A stretch of 64,000 bases of DNA from Hypericibacter sp963696655 (GTDB taxonomy: Bacteria; Pseudomonadota; Alphaproteobacteria; Dongiales; Dongiaceae): assembly GCA_963696655.1 (NCBI GenBank), contig CAVOLB010000136.1:1-64000 (forward strand). The letters run 5' to 3'. The stretch's first letter is position 1. Every line of letters begins with the position of its first letter. A model generated the notes under the pieces. It saw nothing but the letters and a program-made list of their open reading frames with translations, had not been told where the DNA came from and ran no database searches. The translations under genes and the position numbers were made by a program. Shown here piece after piece: positions 8,988 to 17,351 of this stretch.

Positions 8988-9839
8988 ATGGACGAGTCCG
9001 CGGAGTTGCCTGACGGTATTTCGCTCGCGCCGGTGGGAGCGGAAAGTCCCTATCGGTTCAAGCGATGCCGGCACGGAACCATGCTCTACAACACCAACGA
9101 CCGCTTTATCGGCGAGGCGCTCGAGCGGTACGGCGAGTATGGCGAACTCGAGCTTCAGGTGCTCCTGCAACTGGTGCGGCCGGGCGATACCGTGGTCGAG
9201 GCCGGCGCCAATATCGGCTGCCACACCGTTCCGATCGCCAAGGCGCTACGCCCCAACGGCGCCCTGGTGGTGTTCGAGCCGCAGCGACTGACCTATCAAC
9301 TCCTCTGCGCCAATCTCGCCTTGAACGGCTTGTGGAACGTCTATGCGCGCCATGCCGCGGCGGGGCGCGCGCCGGGGCAGATCTCGGTGCCGCTGCTGGA
9401 TCCCAGGGGCAAGCAGAATTTCGGCGGCCTCTCGCTGGTCGGCAGCGAGAAAGGCGAGCCGGTGGCGATCGAGACCATCGACGGCTTCTCCCTGGCCAGC
9501 TGCCGCATGATCAAGGCCGATGTGCAGGGCATGGAATCCGACGTCCTGGCCGGCGCGGAGGCGACCATCAAGCGCTGTCGTCCGATGCTCTATGTCGAGA
9601 ACGAGAGCGAGGTCACCTCGCCAGCCCTGATCCGTCAGATTCAAAGCTATGGCTATCGCCTCTGGGACCATCGGCCGCCGCTTTTCAATCCGGCCAACAA
9701 AGCGGGCGTCGAGGAGAACCTCTATCCGAACGTCGTCTCTCTCAACATGCTCTGTATCCCCCAGGAAGTGACGGTGAAGATCGATCTTCGCGAGATCAGG
9801 ACGCCCTCGGACTGGGTCGTGCCGGTGAAGCCCTCGTGA
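8988..9839 (+). CDS. FkbM family methyltransferase
   Basis: SAM-dependent methyltransferase of the FkbM family, whose members often O-methylate sugars or natural products; the substrate here is unknown. The 283-residue product has the SAM-binding core GDTVVEAGANIGCHTVPIAK (about 65-84), an acidic ribose-binding position in VVFEPQR and a Rossmann-type fold through KADVQGMESDVLAGA. Only two bases separate its ATG from the holC stop, with AAGGGG as ribosome site, so it is likely cotranscribed with holC; that link is probably positional rather than functional. FkbM is assigned from motif pattern; specificity cannot be read. Confidence 0.85.
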   Translation: MDESAELPDGISLAPVGAESPYRFKRCRHGTMLYNTNDRFIGEALERYGEYGELELQVLLQLVRPGDTVVEAGANIGCHTVPIAKALRPNGALVVFEPQRLTYQLLCANLALNGLWNVYARHAAAGRAPGQISVPLLDPRGKQNFGGLSLVGSEKGEPVAIETIDGFSLASCRMIKADVQGMESDVLAGAEATIKRCRPMLYVENESEVTSPALIRQIQSYGYRLWDHRPPLFNPANKAGVEENLYPNVVSLNMLCIPQEVTVKIDLREIRTPSDWVVPVKPS

Positions 9840-10324
9840 AGGGCTCCCGGGGCGGTTGAAACGCCGCCGCCTCGCTCGCGAATGGACAGAGGCGCTGGGC
9901 AAATATTCCTCAGAAAGACGTTCTCCACGCGAAATAGTGCGGCAAAATTGACCTGGACAGGTTCAGGAAAATCGTTTAGTTTCAAATCAATATATTCAGA
10001 TCCCATCCAAATTTTATTGTGGAAATGCACGGGCCTCGCTCCCATCTGAAGGAAGCGGCAACTGGTTGCCGTTGTGCCGAAGAATTGCTTTGTGGCTGAA
10101 AATTCGTCGTCCCCGCCGGTGAAGGCCGGCAAGACCGACGGACGAATGGCAGTTCTCCTGGACCGCGATACCCCAGAGACGAAATCTGACGATCAGGGTT
10201 CTGGCAGGAAGGGCCGCTCTTCCCGCCACTCTGGGGAATGTTTCACCGGCCCAACAACCCGGCATGGCCGGGTTGCGATCGGGCCGTGACGGGTCCCATA
10301 ACCCCATTCTTCGAGGAGTTCGCC
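9840..10324. other. 485-base gap upstream of the cold-shock gene
   Basis: No convincing coding region. The stretch 9950-10025 is clearly more A/T-rich than its surroundings and probably holds the cold-shock promoter. Short frames here (for example 10074-10289) have no family resemblance and no ribosome site. The 3' part contains a strong hairpin described separately and would be the long 5' leader of the cspA-like mRNA. Confidence 0.5.
10248..10285 (+). promoter_or_regulatory. Stable hairpin in the cold-shock gene leader
   Basis: A 9-bp perfect stem (CAACCCGGC, loop ATG, GCCGGGTTG; 10255-10275) sits inside an outer GGCCC/GGGCC pairing (10248-10252 with 10281-10285). It lies about 40 bases upstream of the cspA-like start codon. 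Cold-shock leaders are known to refold with temperature, so a regulatory role is plausible, but a simple processing or attenuation hairpin cannot be excluded. Confidence 0.4.
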
Positions 10325-10528
10325 ATGTCTGTCGGAACCGTAAAGTTCTTCAATACGAGCAAAGGCTTCGGCTTCATCCAGCCGGAAGACGGCTCGAAAG
10401 ACGTCTATGTCCATATCAGCGCGGTCGAGAAGGCCGGGCTGTCGTTGCTGAGCGAAGGCCAGAAGGTGAGTTTCGAGGTCACCAGCGAGAACGGCAAGAA
10501 CGCCGCCGCCGACCTCAAAGTCGTCTGA
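10325..10528 (+). CDS. Cold-shock protein (CspA family)
   Basis: Small single-stranded nucleic-acid-binding protein that melts RNA structure, typically at low temperature or in stationary phase. The 67-residue product is one cold-shock domain with both RNA-binding motifs, KGFGFI (RNP1) and VYVHI (RNP2), preceded by the usual SVGTVKFFN. The ATG at 10325 follows a GAGGAG ribosome site. The long upstream leader with a stable hairpin fits post-transcriptional control. Which CspA paralogue it represents cannot be told from one window. Confidence 0.95.
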   Translation: MSVGTVKFFNTSKGFGFIQPEDGSKDVYVHISAVEKAGLSLLSEGQKVSFEVTSENGKNAAADLKVV

Positions 10529-10613
10529 TCGCCCCTGAAAGGCGCGGCCGGCCCGAAATGTCCACGACGATCGATAACGGCGCGTGATCCCGCGCCAATG
10601 AGAGAGTGAGTTC

Positions 10614-10835
10614 ATGGGCGCACATAAGTACAAGGTCGGCCAGCTGGTCGAAGCCAGACCGAACCTCTCGGCGGCGACGCCGCCGGGCTCCTACAAGGTG
10701 GTGAGGCTCCTGCCGCCGACGGGCGTCGACAATCAATACCGGCTGATGTCGCTCAAGAACGGTCATGAGCGCGTCGTTCGGGAATATGAGATCGATCTCA
10801 ACGACGCCGGTGCCGACGTCGACGCCGCCGAATAG
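10614..10835 (+). CDS. Conserved small protein, unknown function
   Basis: A 73-residue soluble protein (GAHKYKVGQLVEARPN... with PGSYKVVRLLPPTGVDNQYR and an acidic tail DAGADVDAAE). The pattern of short beta strands with conserved G/P turns resembles a small SH3- or KOW-like barrel found in other alphaproteobacterial hypothetical proteins, but I do not assign a function. It follows the cold-shock gene by 85 bases in the same direction, with GAGAGAGTGAG upstream as ribosome site, and could share its transcript. Confidence 0.7.
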   Translation: MGAHKYKVGQLVEARPNLSAATPPGSYKVVRLLPPTGVDNQYRLMSLKNGHERVVREYEIDLNDAGADVDAAE

Positions 10836-10892
10836 CGTCCGGTCGTTCGGCGCCTCGCGCGCTATCGCCGGTAAGACCCGGCCGGCATCTTC

Positions 10893-12788
10893 TCAGCTAT
10901 CGGCGTTCTCGGCGGCTTCGAGAGCGGCGGTGGCTGAGAGCCAGGCTTCTTCGGCGGCCTCGATCGTCTTTCCCAACTCGCCCAGCTCGCGCTGCAGATC
11001 GCGCGCACGGGCCTGATCCTGCTGATAGAGCTTCGGATTGGCCAGCACCTGCTCGAGCTTCGCTTTGTGCCGGGCGAGCTCCGCCATCTTCTTTTCTGCA
11101 ATGTCGGCAGCCTTGCGCAGCGGCCCCTTGGCCACGCGCGCGGTGGCGCCTTCGCGCCGCCGCTGCGCGCGCGCCTGGGAATCGTTGCGGCCCGCGGCCT
11201 CGATCGCGCCGCCTTTGCGCGACCGGCGCTCCGACAGCAGATATTGCCGGTAATCGTCGAGCGAGCCGTCGAACGGCTTGCAGCGGCCGTCCGCCACCAG
11301 CCACAGCCGGTCGGCCACCAGCTCGATCAGATGCGGATCGTGGCTGATCAGCAGCACCGCCCCTTCGTAATCGTTGAGCGCCTGGACCAGAGCCTGGCGG
11401 GCGTCGACATCGAGATGGTTGGTCGGCTCGTCCAGGATCAGGATGTGCGGCGCCTCGCGTGTGACCAGCGAGAACAGCAACCTTGCCTTCTCGCCGCCGG
11501 ACAGCGATCCCACAGCCGTGTTCACCCGCTGCTGGCCCAGGCCGAAGCGTGCCAGATGCGCGCGGCGCTTGGGCTCGTTCAGTTGCGGGGCCAGCCGCTC
11601 CATCAATTGCAGGGGCGTCGCCTCGACCGCCAGCTCCTCGGTCTGATGCTGCGCGAAATAGCCGATCTTGAGCTTGGCCGAGCGCCGGACCTCGCCGCTC
11701 ATCTGCTTGAGGCGGCCCGCGATCAGCTTGGCCATGGTCGATTTGCCGTTGCCATTGGCGCCGAGGAGGGCGATGCGGTCGTCCTGATCGATGCGCAGAT
11801 CGAGGCGCTTCAGCACCGGGCGGCCCGGCTCATAGCCGACCTCGACGCCGTCGAGCGAGATCAGCGGCGAGGGCAGGGGTTCGGGCGCCGGGAACTCGAA
11901 CATCTCGGTGCGCGCCTCGGTGACGGCGGCGATCGGTTCCATCCGCTCGAGTGCCTTGAGGCGCGACTGGGCCTGGCGCGCCTTGCTGGCCTTGTAGCGG
12001 AAGCGGTCGACGAACTCCTGCATATGCTTGCGCTGCGCCAGCTGCTTGTTGCGCATCGCGGCCTGATGGTCGAGCCGCTCCGCGCGCGTGCGCTCGAACC
12101 GGTCATAGCCGCCGGCATAGAGCACCAGCTTGCGGTTCTCGAGATGGATGATGTGATCGACCGCCTTGTTCAGCAGGTCGCGGTCGTGGCTGACGATCAG
12201 GATGGTGCGCGGATAGTCGGCGAGATACTGCTCGAGCCAGAGGCTGGCCTCGAGATCGAGATGGTTGGTCGGCTCGTCCAGCAGCAGCAGGTCGGGCTCG
12301 GAGAACAGCAGCGCCGCCAGCGCCACGCGCATGCGCCAGCCGCCGGAGAAATCGGTGCAGGGCCGGGCCTGGGCGTCATTGTCGAAACCGAGGCCCGCCA
12401 GGATCGAGGCCGCGCGCGCGGGCGCGCTGTGGGCGTCGATCATGGCCAGGCGCTCATGGATCTCCGCGATGCGATGCGGGTCGGAGGCATGCTCGGCCTC
12501 CGCCAGCAGGCTGGCGCGCTCCTGGTCGGCCGCGAGCACGGTCTCCAGCAGGCTTTCGGGGCCGTCGGGGGCCTCCTGCGCCAATCGGCCGATGCGCCAG
12601 TTGGCGGGCATCGAGATATCGCCGCCATCCGAATGGAGGTCGCCGGTGATGAGCTTCAGCAGCGTGGATTTGCCGCAGCCATTGGGGCCGATCAGGCCCG
12701 CCCGATGGCCCGGGGGCAGGGACAGGCTGGCCCCTTCGAGCAGCGGACGCCCTGCAATCCGGTAAGTGAGGTCGCGAATTTGCAGCAT
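10893..12788 (-). CDS. ABC-F family ATPase (Uup/YheS-like)
   Basis: Soluble protein with two ATP-binding cassettes and no membrane segments, of the ABC-F group that acts on ribosomes to relieve stalling or protect from antibiotics. From the ATG at 12788 it has 631 residues. Cassette one: Walker A GPNGCGKST, signature FSGGWRMR, Walker B LLLLDEPTNHLD. Between the cassettes is the basic ABC-F linker (ERLDHQAAMRNKQLAQRKHMQ). Cassette two: Walker A GANGNGKST, signature LSGGEKAR, Walker B LILDEPTNHLD. A C-terminal coiled coil of about 100 residues follows. The subfamily cannot be settled without alignment. It converges on the small gene at 10614. Confidence 0.93.
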   Translation of the reverse strand: MLQIRDLTYRIAGRPLLEGASLSLPPGHRAGLIGPNGCGKSTLLKLITGDLHSDGGDISMPANWRIGRLAQEAPDGPESLLETVLAADQERASLLAEAEHASDPHRIAEIHERLAMIDAHSAPARAASILAGLGFDNDAQARPCTDFSGGWRMRVALAALLFSEPDLLLLDEPTNHLDLEASLWLEQYLADYPRTILIVSHDRDLLNKAVDHIIHLENRKLVLYAGGYDRFERTRAERLDHQAAMRNKQLAQRKHMQEFVDRFRYKASKARQAQSRLKALERMEPIAAVTEARTEMFEFPAPEPLPSPLISLDGVEVGYEPGRPVLKRLDLRIDQDDRIALLGANGNGKSTMAKLIAGRLKQMSGEVRRSAKLKIGYFAQHQTEELAVEATPLQLMERLAPQLNEPKRRAHLARFGLGQQRVNTAVGSLSGGEKARLLFSLVTREAPHILILDEPTNHLDVDARQALVQALNDYEGAVLLISHDPHLIELVADRLWLVADGRCKPFDGSLDDYRQYLLSERRSRKGGAIEAAGRNDSQARAQRRREGATARVAKGPLRKAADIAEKKMAELARHKAKLEQVLANPKLYQQDQARARDLQRELGELGKTIEAAEEAWLSATAALEAAENADS

Positions 12789-13038
12789 GGGCCGGCCTGA
12801 TAGCACAGCGCCGAGGCCGCCGAAACCTTTCTGGGCGGACAAGATGACGCTTCATTCGCGATTGCGAGCCCCGGATCGAGCCGCTTCCTGGGGCGGCGGC
12901 GCGCGGAGGGGGCCGGGTTGCGGCGCGGCGCCCAAGCCTCTATAAGCCTGCCACCCTTTTCGCGGCCACCCGGCCGCCCGGTGGCCGTTCCGGCGGGTTC
13001 GGAACGGCTGCCCCCTCTCCGCAGGAGCGCCTTGAACC

Positions 13039-13461
13039 ATGGCCATCGAACGTACTTTCTCGATCATCAAGCCGGATGCCACGCGTCGCAATCTGACGGG
13101 CAAGATCAACGCCAAATTCGAGGAAGCGGGCCTGCGCATCATCGCGCAGAAGCGCATCCGCCTGTCTCGCGCCCAGGCCGAGGGCTTCTATGCGGTCCAT
13201 AAGGCCCGGCCCTTCTTCGACGGGCTCTGCACCTTCATGACCAGCGGCCCGGTCGTGGTCCAGGTGCTGGAGGGCGAGAACGCGATCGCGCGCAACCGCG
13301 AGATCATGGGCGCCACCAATCCGGCCAACGCCGCCCCCGGCACGATCCGCAAGGAGTTCGCGGAATCGATCGAGGCCAATTCGGTGCATGGCTCCGACGC
13401 GGTCGAGACGGCGCGCGAAGAGATCGCCTATTTCTTCAGCGGCATCGAAATCGTCGGCTGA
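13039..13461 (+). CDS. ndk: Nucleoside diphosphate kinase
   Basis: Transfers the gamma phosphate between nucleoside triphosphates and diphosphates through a phosphohistidine, balancing nucleotide pools. The 140-residue protein is standard size; the active histidine is residue 117 in NSVHGSD, and the nucleotide-binding pattern ERTFSIIKPDA at the start and NPANAAPGTIR before the active site are intact. It is divergent from the ABC-F gene, and a strong bidirectional terminator hairpin follows 36 bases after its stop. Confidence 0.98.
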   Translation: MAIERTFSIIKPDATRRNLTGKINAKFEEAGLRIIAQKRIRLSRAQAEGFYAVHKARPFFDGLCTFMTSGPVVVQVLEGENAIARNREIMGATNPANAAPGTIRKEFAESIEANSVHGSDAVETAREEIAYFFSGIEIVG

Positions 13462-13497
13462 TACCGAACGCCGGGTCGTTCCGGCGGGAATGACGAA

Positions 13498-13530
13498 GGG
13501 CGGCGGCCTCGATCACCGAGGCCGCCGCCC
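13498..13530. terminator. Bidirectional terminator between ndk and the oxidase subunit IV gene
   Basis: Perfect 14-bp stem (GGGCGGCGGCCTCG, five-base loop, then its complement) followed by TTT on the plus side. It lies between two convergent genes, ndk (+) and the small gene ending at 13560 (-). Confidence 0.8.
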
Positions 13531-13559
13531 TTTGGCATTTCCGTGTCCTACCGCCGGAT

Positions 13560-13685
13560 TTAAAGCAGCGTGAGCCCCATCAGCGCCAGCGCCACGGCAA
13601 TCAGCACCGCGCCGATGGTGCTGAACTTGACGAAGCCCTTATAGGCCAGCTGATGGTCATGGAGCATCTGATCGTCTTGAGCCAT
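13560..13685 (-). CDS. aa3-type cytochrome c oxidase subunit IV-like small membrane protein
   Basis: A 41-residue protein with a hydrophilic, histidine-containing head (MAQDDQMLHDHQLAYKGFVK) and one membrane helix (FSTIGAVLIAVALALMGLTLL). The pattern His-x(n)-Tyr-x-x-Phe-x(3) followed by one helix is that of the small bacterial aa3-type oxidase subunit IV family (COX_aa3_IV), a minor accessory subunit of the terminal oxidase. No other oxidase gene is in the window, which is usual for this family. The ATG at 13685 and stop at 13560 give a frame too short for standard length cutoffs. The assignment is by pattern and length, so moderate confidence. Confidence 0.65.
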   Translation of the reverse strand: MAQDDQMLHDHQLAYKGFVKFSTIGAVLIAVALALMGLTLL

Positions 13686-13800
13686 CGCGCGCGAGATCCT
13701 CTATCGGTGTCGTTCGGTTGCCGGTCCGCCAGGGAACAGGCAGCGGGCGCCCTTATTTAGACCAGCGGCCCCCGGCTCGGCAACCGCCGCGGCGGGCCGG

Positions 13801-14451
13801 TCAATCGGCCGGATTCATCATGATTCCGCCGGGCATGGCCTGGCCGTCGAGGATGGCTTTTTCGCCATCCAGCGTGACGCGGCCTGTGGCGACCAGCCGC
13901 AGGGCCAGCGGATAGGCCCGGTGCTCGGCGGTCAGAATCCGCGCTGCGAGGCTGTCGGGCGTGTCGTCGGCGGCCACCGGAACCGCGGCCTGGACGATGA
14001 TCGGACCGGTATCGAGCTCGCGGCGCACATAATGAACGGTGCAGCCTGCCAGCTTGACGCCGTCGGCCAGGGCCCGCGCATGGGTGTCGAGGCCGCGATA
14101 GGCCGGCAGCAGCGAGGGGTGGATATTGATCATGCGGTTATGCCAGGCGGCGATGAAACCGTCGGTCAGGATCCGCATGAAGCCGGCGAGACAGACCAGC
14201 TCCACCCCAGAGGCGCGAAGTTGTCGGTCGAGTTCGGCATCGAAGCCGGCGCGGTCGGCATAGGCCTTGTGATCGATGACGGCGGTCGGAATCCCGGCCG
14301 CGGCCGCGCGCGCCAGACCGCCGGCGCCGGCCTTGTTCGACAGGACCAGGGCGATCCTCGCGTTGGTGGCGGGGTCGCGGGCGGCTTCGATCAGCGCCTG
14401 CAGATTGCTGCCGCGCCCGGAGATGAGGACGCCGACTTTCAGCGCCGCCAT
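13801..14451 (-). CDS. purN: Phosphoribosylglycinamide formyltransferase
   Basis: Third step of de novo purine synthesis: formylates GAR with 10-formyltetrahydrofolate. The 216-residue product starts MAALKVGVLISGRGSNLQAL (ATG at 14451); catalytic Asn and His appear in RMINIHPSLLP and the catalytic Asp in RELDTGPII. An open frame continues upstream inside purM but is out of character, and the 13-base overlap with the purM 3' end is typical of coupled purM-purN pairs. Confidence 0.96.
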   Translation of the reverse strand: MAALKVGVLISGRGSNLQALIEAARDPATNARIALVLSNKAGAGGLARAAAAGIPTAVIDHKAYADRAGFDAELDRQLRASGVELVCLAGFMRILTDGFIAAWHNRMINIHPSLLPAYRGLDTHARALADGVKLAGCTVHYVRRELDTGPIIVQAAVPVAADDTPDSLAARILTAEHRAYPLALRLVATGRVTLDGEKAILDGQAMPGGIMMNPAD

Positions 14452-15524
14452 GCACTGTCCATGTTGAGGACGCGGGCACCCGGCTCGCCGGGGCGCCGCT
14501 CGGTGATGCGTCCGATCCGGTGCACGGTCTCGCCGGCAGCGGCGAGCGCGGCTTGCGCCGCGTCGGCATGGTCCGGCGCCGCCACCACCACCATGCCGAT
14601 GCCGCAATTGAAGGTTCGCGCCATTTCCTCGGGCGCCACATTGCCCTGGCGCATCAGCCATCCGAACACGGGCGGCAGGGTCCAGCGCGCGGCATCGATC
14701 TCGACCGCGAGACGATCGGGAACCACGCGCGGCGGATTCTCGATCAGGCCGCCGCCGGTGATATGGGCCAGCGCCTTGATATGGCCGGCGCGGATCGGCG
14801 GCAGGCCGCTCTTCACATAGATGCGCGTCGGCTCCAGCAGCGCCGTGGCGAGATCGCGATCGGGCGCGAAGGGTGCCTTCTCGTCATAGCGCAGGCCGCT
14901 CTGCTCGACGATGCGGCGAACCAGCGAATAGCCGTTCGAATGGACCCCGCTCGAGGCCAGGCCCAGCACGATGTCGCCGGCCGCGACCGTGTCGCCGGTC
15001 AGTTGCTGTCCGCGCTCCACAGCGCCGACGGCAAATCCGGCCAGGTCGTAATCGCCATGCCCGTACATGCCGGGCATCTCGGCCGTCTCGCCGCCGACCA
15101 GCGCGCAGCCGGCGATTCGGCAGCCTTCGGCGATGCCGGCGATGATGCTGCGGCCCGCGGCGACCTCGAGCTTGCCGGTCGCGTAATAGTCCAGGAACAG
15201 CAGCGGCTCCGCGCCCTGCACCACGAGATCGTTGACGCACATCGCAACCAGATCGATTCCGATCCGGTCATGCCGGCCGGTCGCGATCGCGATCTTCAGC
15301 TTGGTGCCGACGCCGTCGGTGGTCGCGACCAGGATCGGGTCCTTGAACCCCGCCGCGCGCAGATCGAAGAACGCGCCGAAGCCGCCGAGGCCGGCGTCGC
15401 TGCCCGGGCGTGCGGTCGATTTGGCCAGCGGCTTGATCGCATCGACCAGGGCATTGCCGGCATCGATATCCACGCCCGCATCGCGGTAGGTCTGGCCACT
15501 TCCGGGCTGATTCGGGCTGTTTAT
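14439..15524 (-). CDS. purM: Phosphoribosylformylglycinamidine cyclo-ligase (AIR synthetase)
   Basis: Fifth step of purine synthesis: ATP-dependent closure of FGAM to aminoimidazole ribonucleotide. The core YRDAGVDIDAGNALVD, GFGAFFDLR, TTDGVGTKLKIA and GGGLIENPPRV blocks are all family-typical. The start is unusual: no ATG, GTG or TTG lies at the expected position. An ATA codon at 15524 sits five bases behind a perfect GGAGG and gives 361 residues, in line with relatives. Other options are an ATG at 15623 (inside the divergent gene's start, 394 residues) or a GTG that would remove conserved residues. purN overlaps its end. Function is sure; the start is not. Confidence 0.93.
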   Translation of the reverse strand: MNSPNQPGSGQTYRDAGVDIDAGNALVDAIKPLAKSTARPGSDAGLGGFGAFFDLRAAGFKDPILVATTDGVGTKLKIAIATGRHDRIGIDLVAMCVNDLVVQGAEPLLFLDYYATGKLEVAAGRSIIAGIAEGCRIAGCALVGGETAEMPGMYGHGDYDLAGFAVGAVERGQQLTGDTVAAGDIVLGLASSGVHSNGYSLVRRIVEQSGLRYDEKAPFAPDRDLATALLEPTRIYVKSGLPPIRAGHIKALAHITGGGLIENPPRVVPDRLAVEIDAARWTLPPVFGWLMRQGNVAPEEMARTFNCGIGMVVVAAPDHADAAQAALAAAGETVHRIGRITERRPGEPGARVLNMDSAWRR

Positions 15525-15569
15525 GGCGTCCTCCGCATCGACTAAGCTATAACCCGAGGCCGCCCCAGA

Positions 15570-15599
15570 ACGGCGCGGGAACAAACGGCGCGGGAACAA
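15570..15599. repeat. 15-bp perfect tandem duplication at a ribosome-binding site
   Basis: ACGGCGCGGGAACAA occurs twice head-to-tail (15570-15584 and 15585-15599), two bases before the GTG start of the DUF2066 gene. The duplication doubles the likely GCGGGAA ribosome site. It lies in the short divergent gap between purM and the DUF2066 gene. Confidence 0.75.
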
Positions 15600-15601
15600 T
15601 A

Positions 15602-16786
15602 GTGAATAGCCACAGGTTTGCAATGGCGCAAGGTCGGGCGGCGCAACGCCGCGAGGGCTGGCTCTGGCAGGCGGCAGCGCTCGCGATCCTGCTTCTATTG
15701 CTGGGATTGTCGGCTCCCGTCCGGGCTGCCGGTGTCGGCCCGTCCTCCTACACGGTCGGCGACGTCGATGTCGATGTCACGGCCGGCAGCGCCAACGCGG
15801 CCCGGGAAGCCGCCATCGTCCTTGGCCAGCGAATCGCCTACGACAAGCTCATGGCGCAACTGGCCGATCCGCAGCAGGCGGCGTCGCTGCCGCGGCTGAC
15901 GGACGCGGAGATCTCCGATCTGGTCAGCGACTTCGAGGTCGAATCGGAGAAGGCCTCCGCGGTCCGCTATATCGGCAAGCTGAGCTTCCGCTTCCGAGGC
16001 GATTCGGTCCGGGCGCTGCTGGAGCAGCGCGGCGTGCATTACGCCGTCATGCCGACCGCGCCGATCCTGGTCCTGCCGGTGCTCCAGGCGGAGGGCCAGA
16101 CCCTGCTCTGGGATCCGCAGAACGCCTGGTTGAGCGCCTGGGCCGCCGACGCCGGCGGCAACACGCTGGTGCCGCTGGTCGTGCCTTCGGGCGACGAGCT
16201 CGATGCCGGCATGATCGACGCGGCGGCCGCGCTGGCGGGCGACACAGGCAAGCTCGCGACCGTGGCGCAGCGTCATGGCGCCAGCCAGTCCCTCGTCGTG
16301 GTCGCCAAGCTCGACGCCGACGCGACCAGCGATACGCGCCGCGTCGATATCGCCGGCTATCGCTACGGTCTTTCGGGGCTGGTGGACAGCTTCACCGATC
16401 AGGTCAGCGTGACGGGCACGGCGCTGGACCAGCTCTACGCGGCGGCGGTTCAGCTGGCCGAGACGCGGCTGCAGGACTCGCTGCGCAAGGAGAACCTGGT
16501 CGTCTCCGGCGTGGAGCAGCATCTTGCCGTCACCGTTCCGATCGACAGCTATGCGGCCTGGATCGACATCCGACGCCGCTTGGCCGCCGTCCCGATCCTG
16601 AAGCGGGCGGATATTCAGACCCTGACGACGAAATCGGCGGCGCTCGATCTGGTCTATGTCGGCGACGAGACCCAGCTCATGACGGCGCTGAACGAGAGCC
16701 GCCTGAGCCTGGCCAGCAACGGCGATCAGCGCCTGTTGATTTCGACAGCGACGGCACCTGCCGCCAGCAGCCCGACGACGCCTTGA
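15602..16786 (+). CDS. DUF2066 domain-containing exported protein
   Basis: A 394-residue protein with an N-terminal signal sequence (WLWQAAALAILLLLLGLSAPVRAAG, cleaved near residue 43) and a DUF2066-type body (SYTVGDVDVDVTAGSANAAREAAIVLGQR through TDAEISDLVSDFEVESEKAS). The role of DUF2066 is unknown. It stands divergent from purM and starts a plus-strand run DUF2066-phosphatidyltransferase-perM-hdaA conserved in alphaproteobacteria; only 13 bases separate it from the next gene. The GTG at 15602 is taken as start; an ATG at 15623 is possible. Confidence 0.82.
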   Translation: MNSHRFAMAQGRAAQRREGWLWQAAALAILLLLLGLSAPVRAAGVGPSSYTVGDVDVDVTAGSANAAREAAIVLGQRIAYDKLMAQLADPQQAASLPRLTDAEISDLVSDFEVESEKASAVRYIGKLSFRFRGDSVRALLEQRGVHYAVMPTAPILVLPVLQAEGQTLLWDPQNAWLSAWAADAGGNTLVPLVVPSGDELDAGMIDAAAALAGDTGKLATVAQRHGASQSLVVVAKLDADATSDTRRVDIAGYRYGLSGLVDSFTDQVSVTGTALDQLYAAAVQLAETRLQDSLRKENLVVSGVEQHLAVTVPIDSYAAWIDIRRRLAAVPILKRADIQTLTTKSAALDLVYVGDETQLMTALNESRLSLASNGDQRLLISTATAPAASSPTTP

Positions 16787-16799
16787 AAGCGCCGCCGGG

Positions 16800-17351
16800 T
16801 TGACCGCGCTCCTTCCCAACCTCATCACCCTCGGGCGCCTTCTGGCGGTGCCGCTGGCGGTCTGGCTGATGCTGACGGATCGGCTGGCGGCCGCCTTCTG
16901 GCTGTTTCTGGCCGCCGGCATCTCGGACGCCATCGACGGCTATCTCGCGCGCCGCCTCAAGGCCCGCACCGAGATCGGCGCTTATCTCGATCCGCTCGCG
17001 GACAAGTGCTTGCTGGTGAGCTCCTATGTGACCCTCGGCCATGAGGGGCATATCGAGGTCTGGCTCGTGATCCTGGTGGTCTTCCGCGACGTCATCATCA
17101 TCGGCGGCGCCATCCTCTATCATACGCTGACGCAATCGCTCACCATGCAGCCGCTGCTGATCAGCAAGCTCAACACCGTGTTCCAGATTGCCTTCATTGG
17201 CGTGGTATTGGCGGAGCTGGGGCTGGGCATCGGCTCCGCCGAGGTCACGAAGTGGCTGAGCTATGCGGTGGCCGCCAGCACGCTGGCGTCGGGCGCCGCT
17301 TACGTGACCGTATGGGGACGGCGGGCGCTGGCGCGGGGAGGGCGGCCATGA
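16800..17351 (+). CDS. CDP-alcohol phosphatidyltransferase family protein
   Basis: Membrane enzyme that joins a CDP-linked lipid to a small alcohol, as in phosphatidylglycerophosphate synthase. The 183-residue product shows the family signature D-x2-DG-x2-AR-x8-G-x3-D-x3-D as DAIDGYLARRL...GAYLDPLADK (about 43-67) and about five membrane segments. Start is a TTG at 16800. The stop overlaps the next ATG by four bases. The substrate could be glycerol 3-phosphate (PgsA-like), but the canonical pgsA may lie elsewhere, so no symbol is given. Confidence 0.9.
   Translation: MTALLPNLITLGRLLAVPLAVWLMLTDRLAAAFWLFLAAGISDAIDGYLARRLKARTEIGAYLDPLADKCLLVSSYVTLGHEGHIEVWLVILVVFRDVIIIGGAILYHTLTQSLTMQPLLISKLNTVFQIAFIGVVLAELGLGIGSAEVTKWLSYAVAASTLASGAAYVTVWGRRALARGGRP

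Noticed and set aside
10074..10289. 71-codon frame before the cold-shock gene
   Set aside because: No ribosome site, no family resemblance, and it runs through the leader hairpin.
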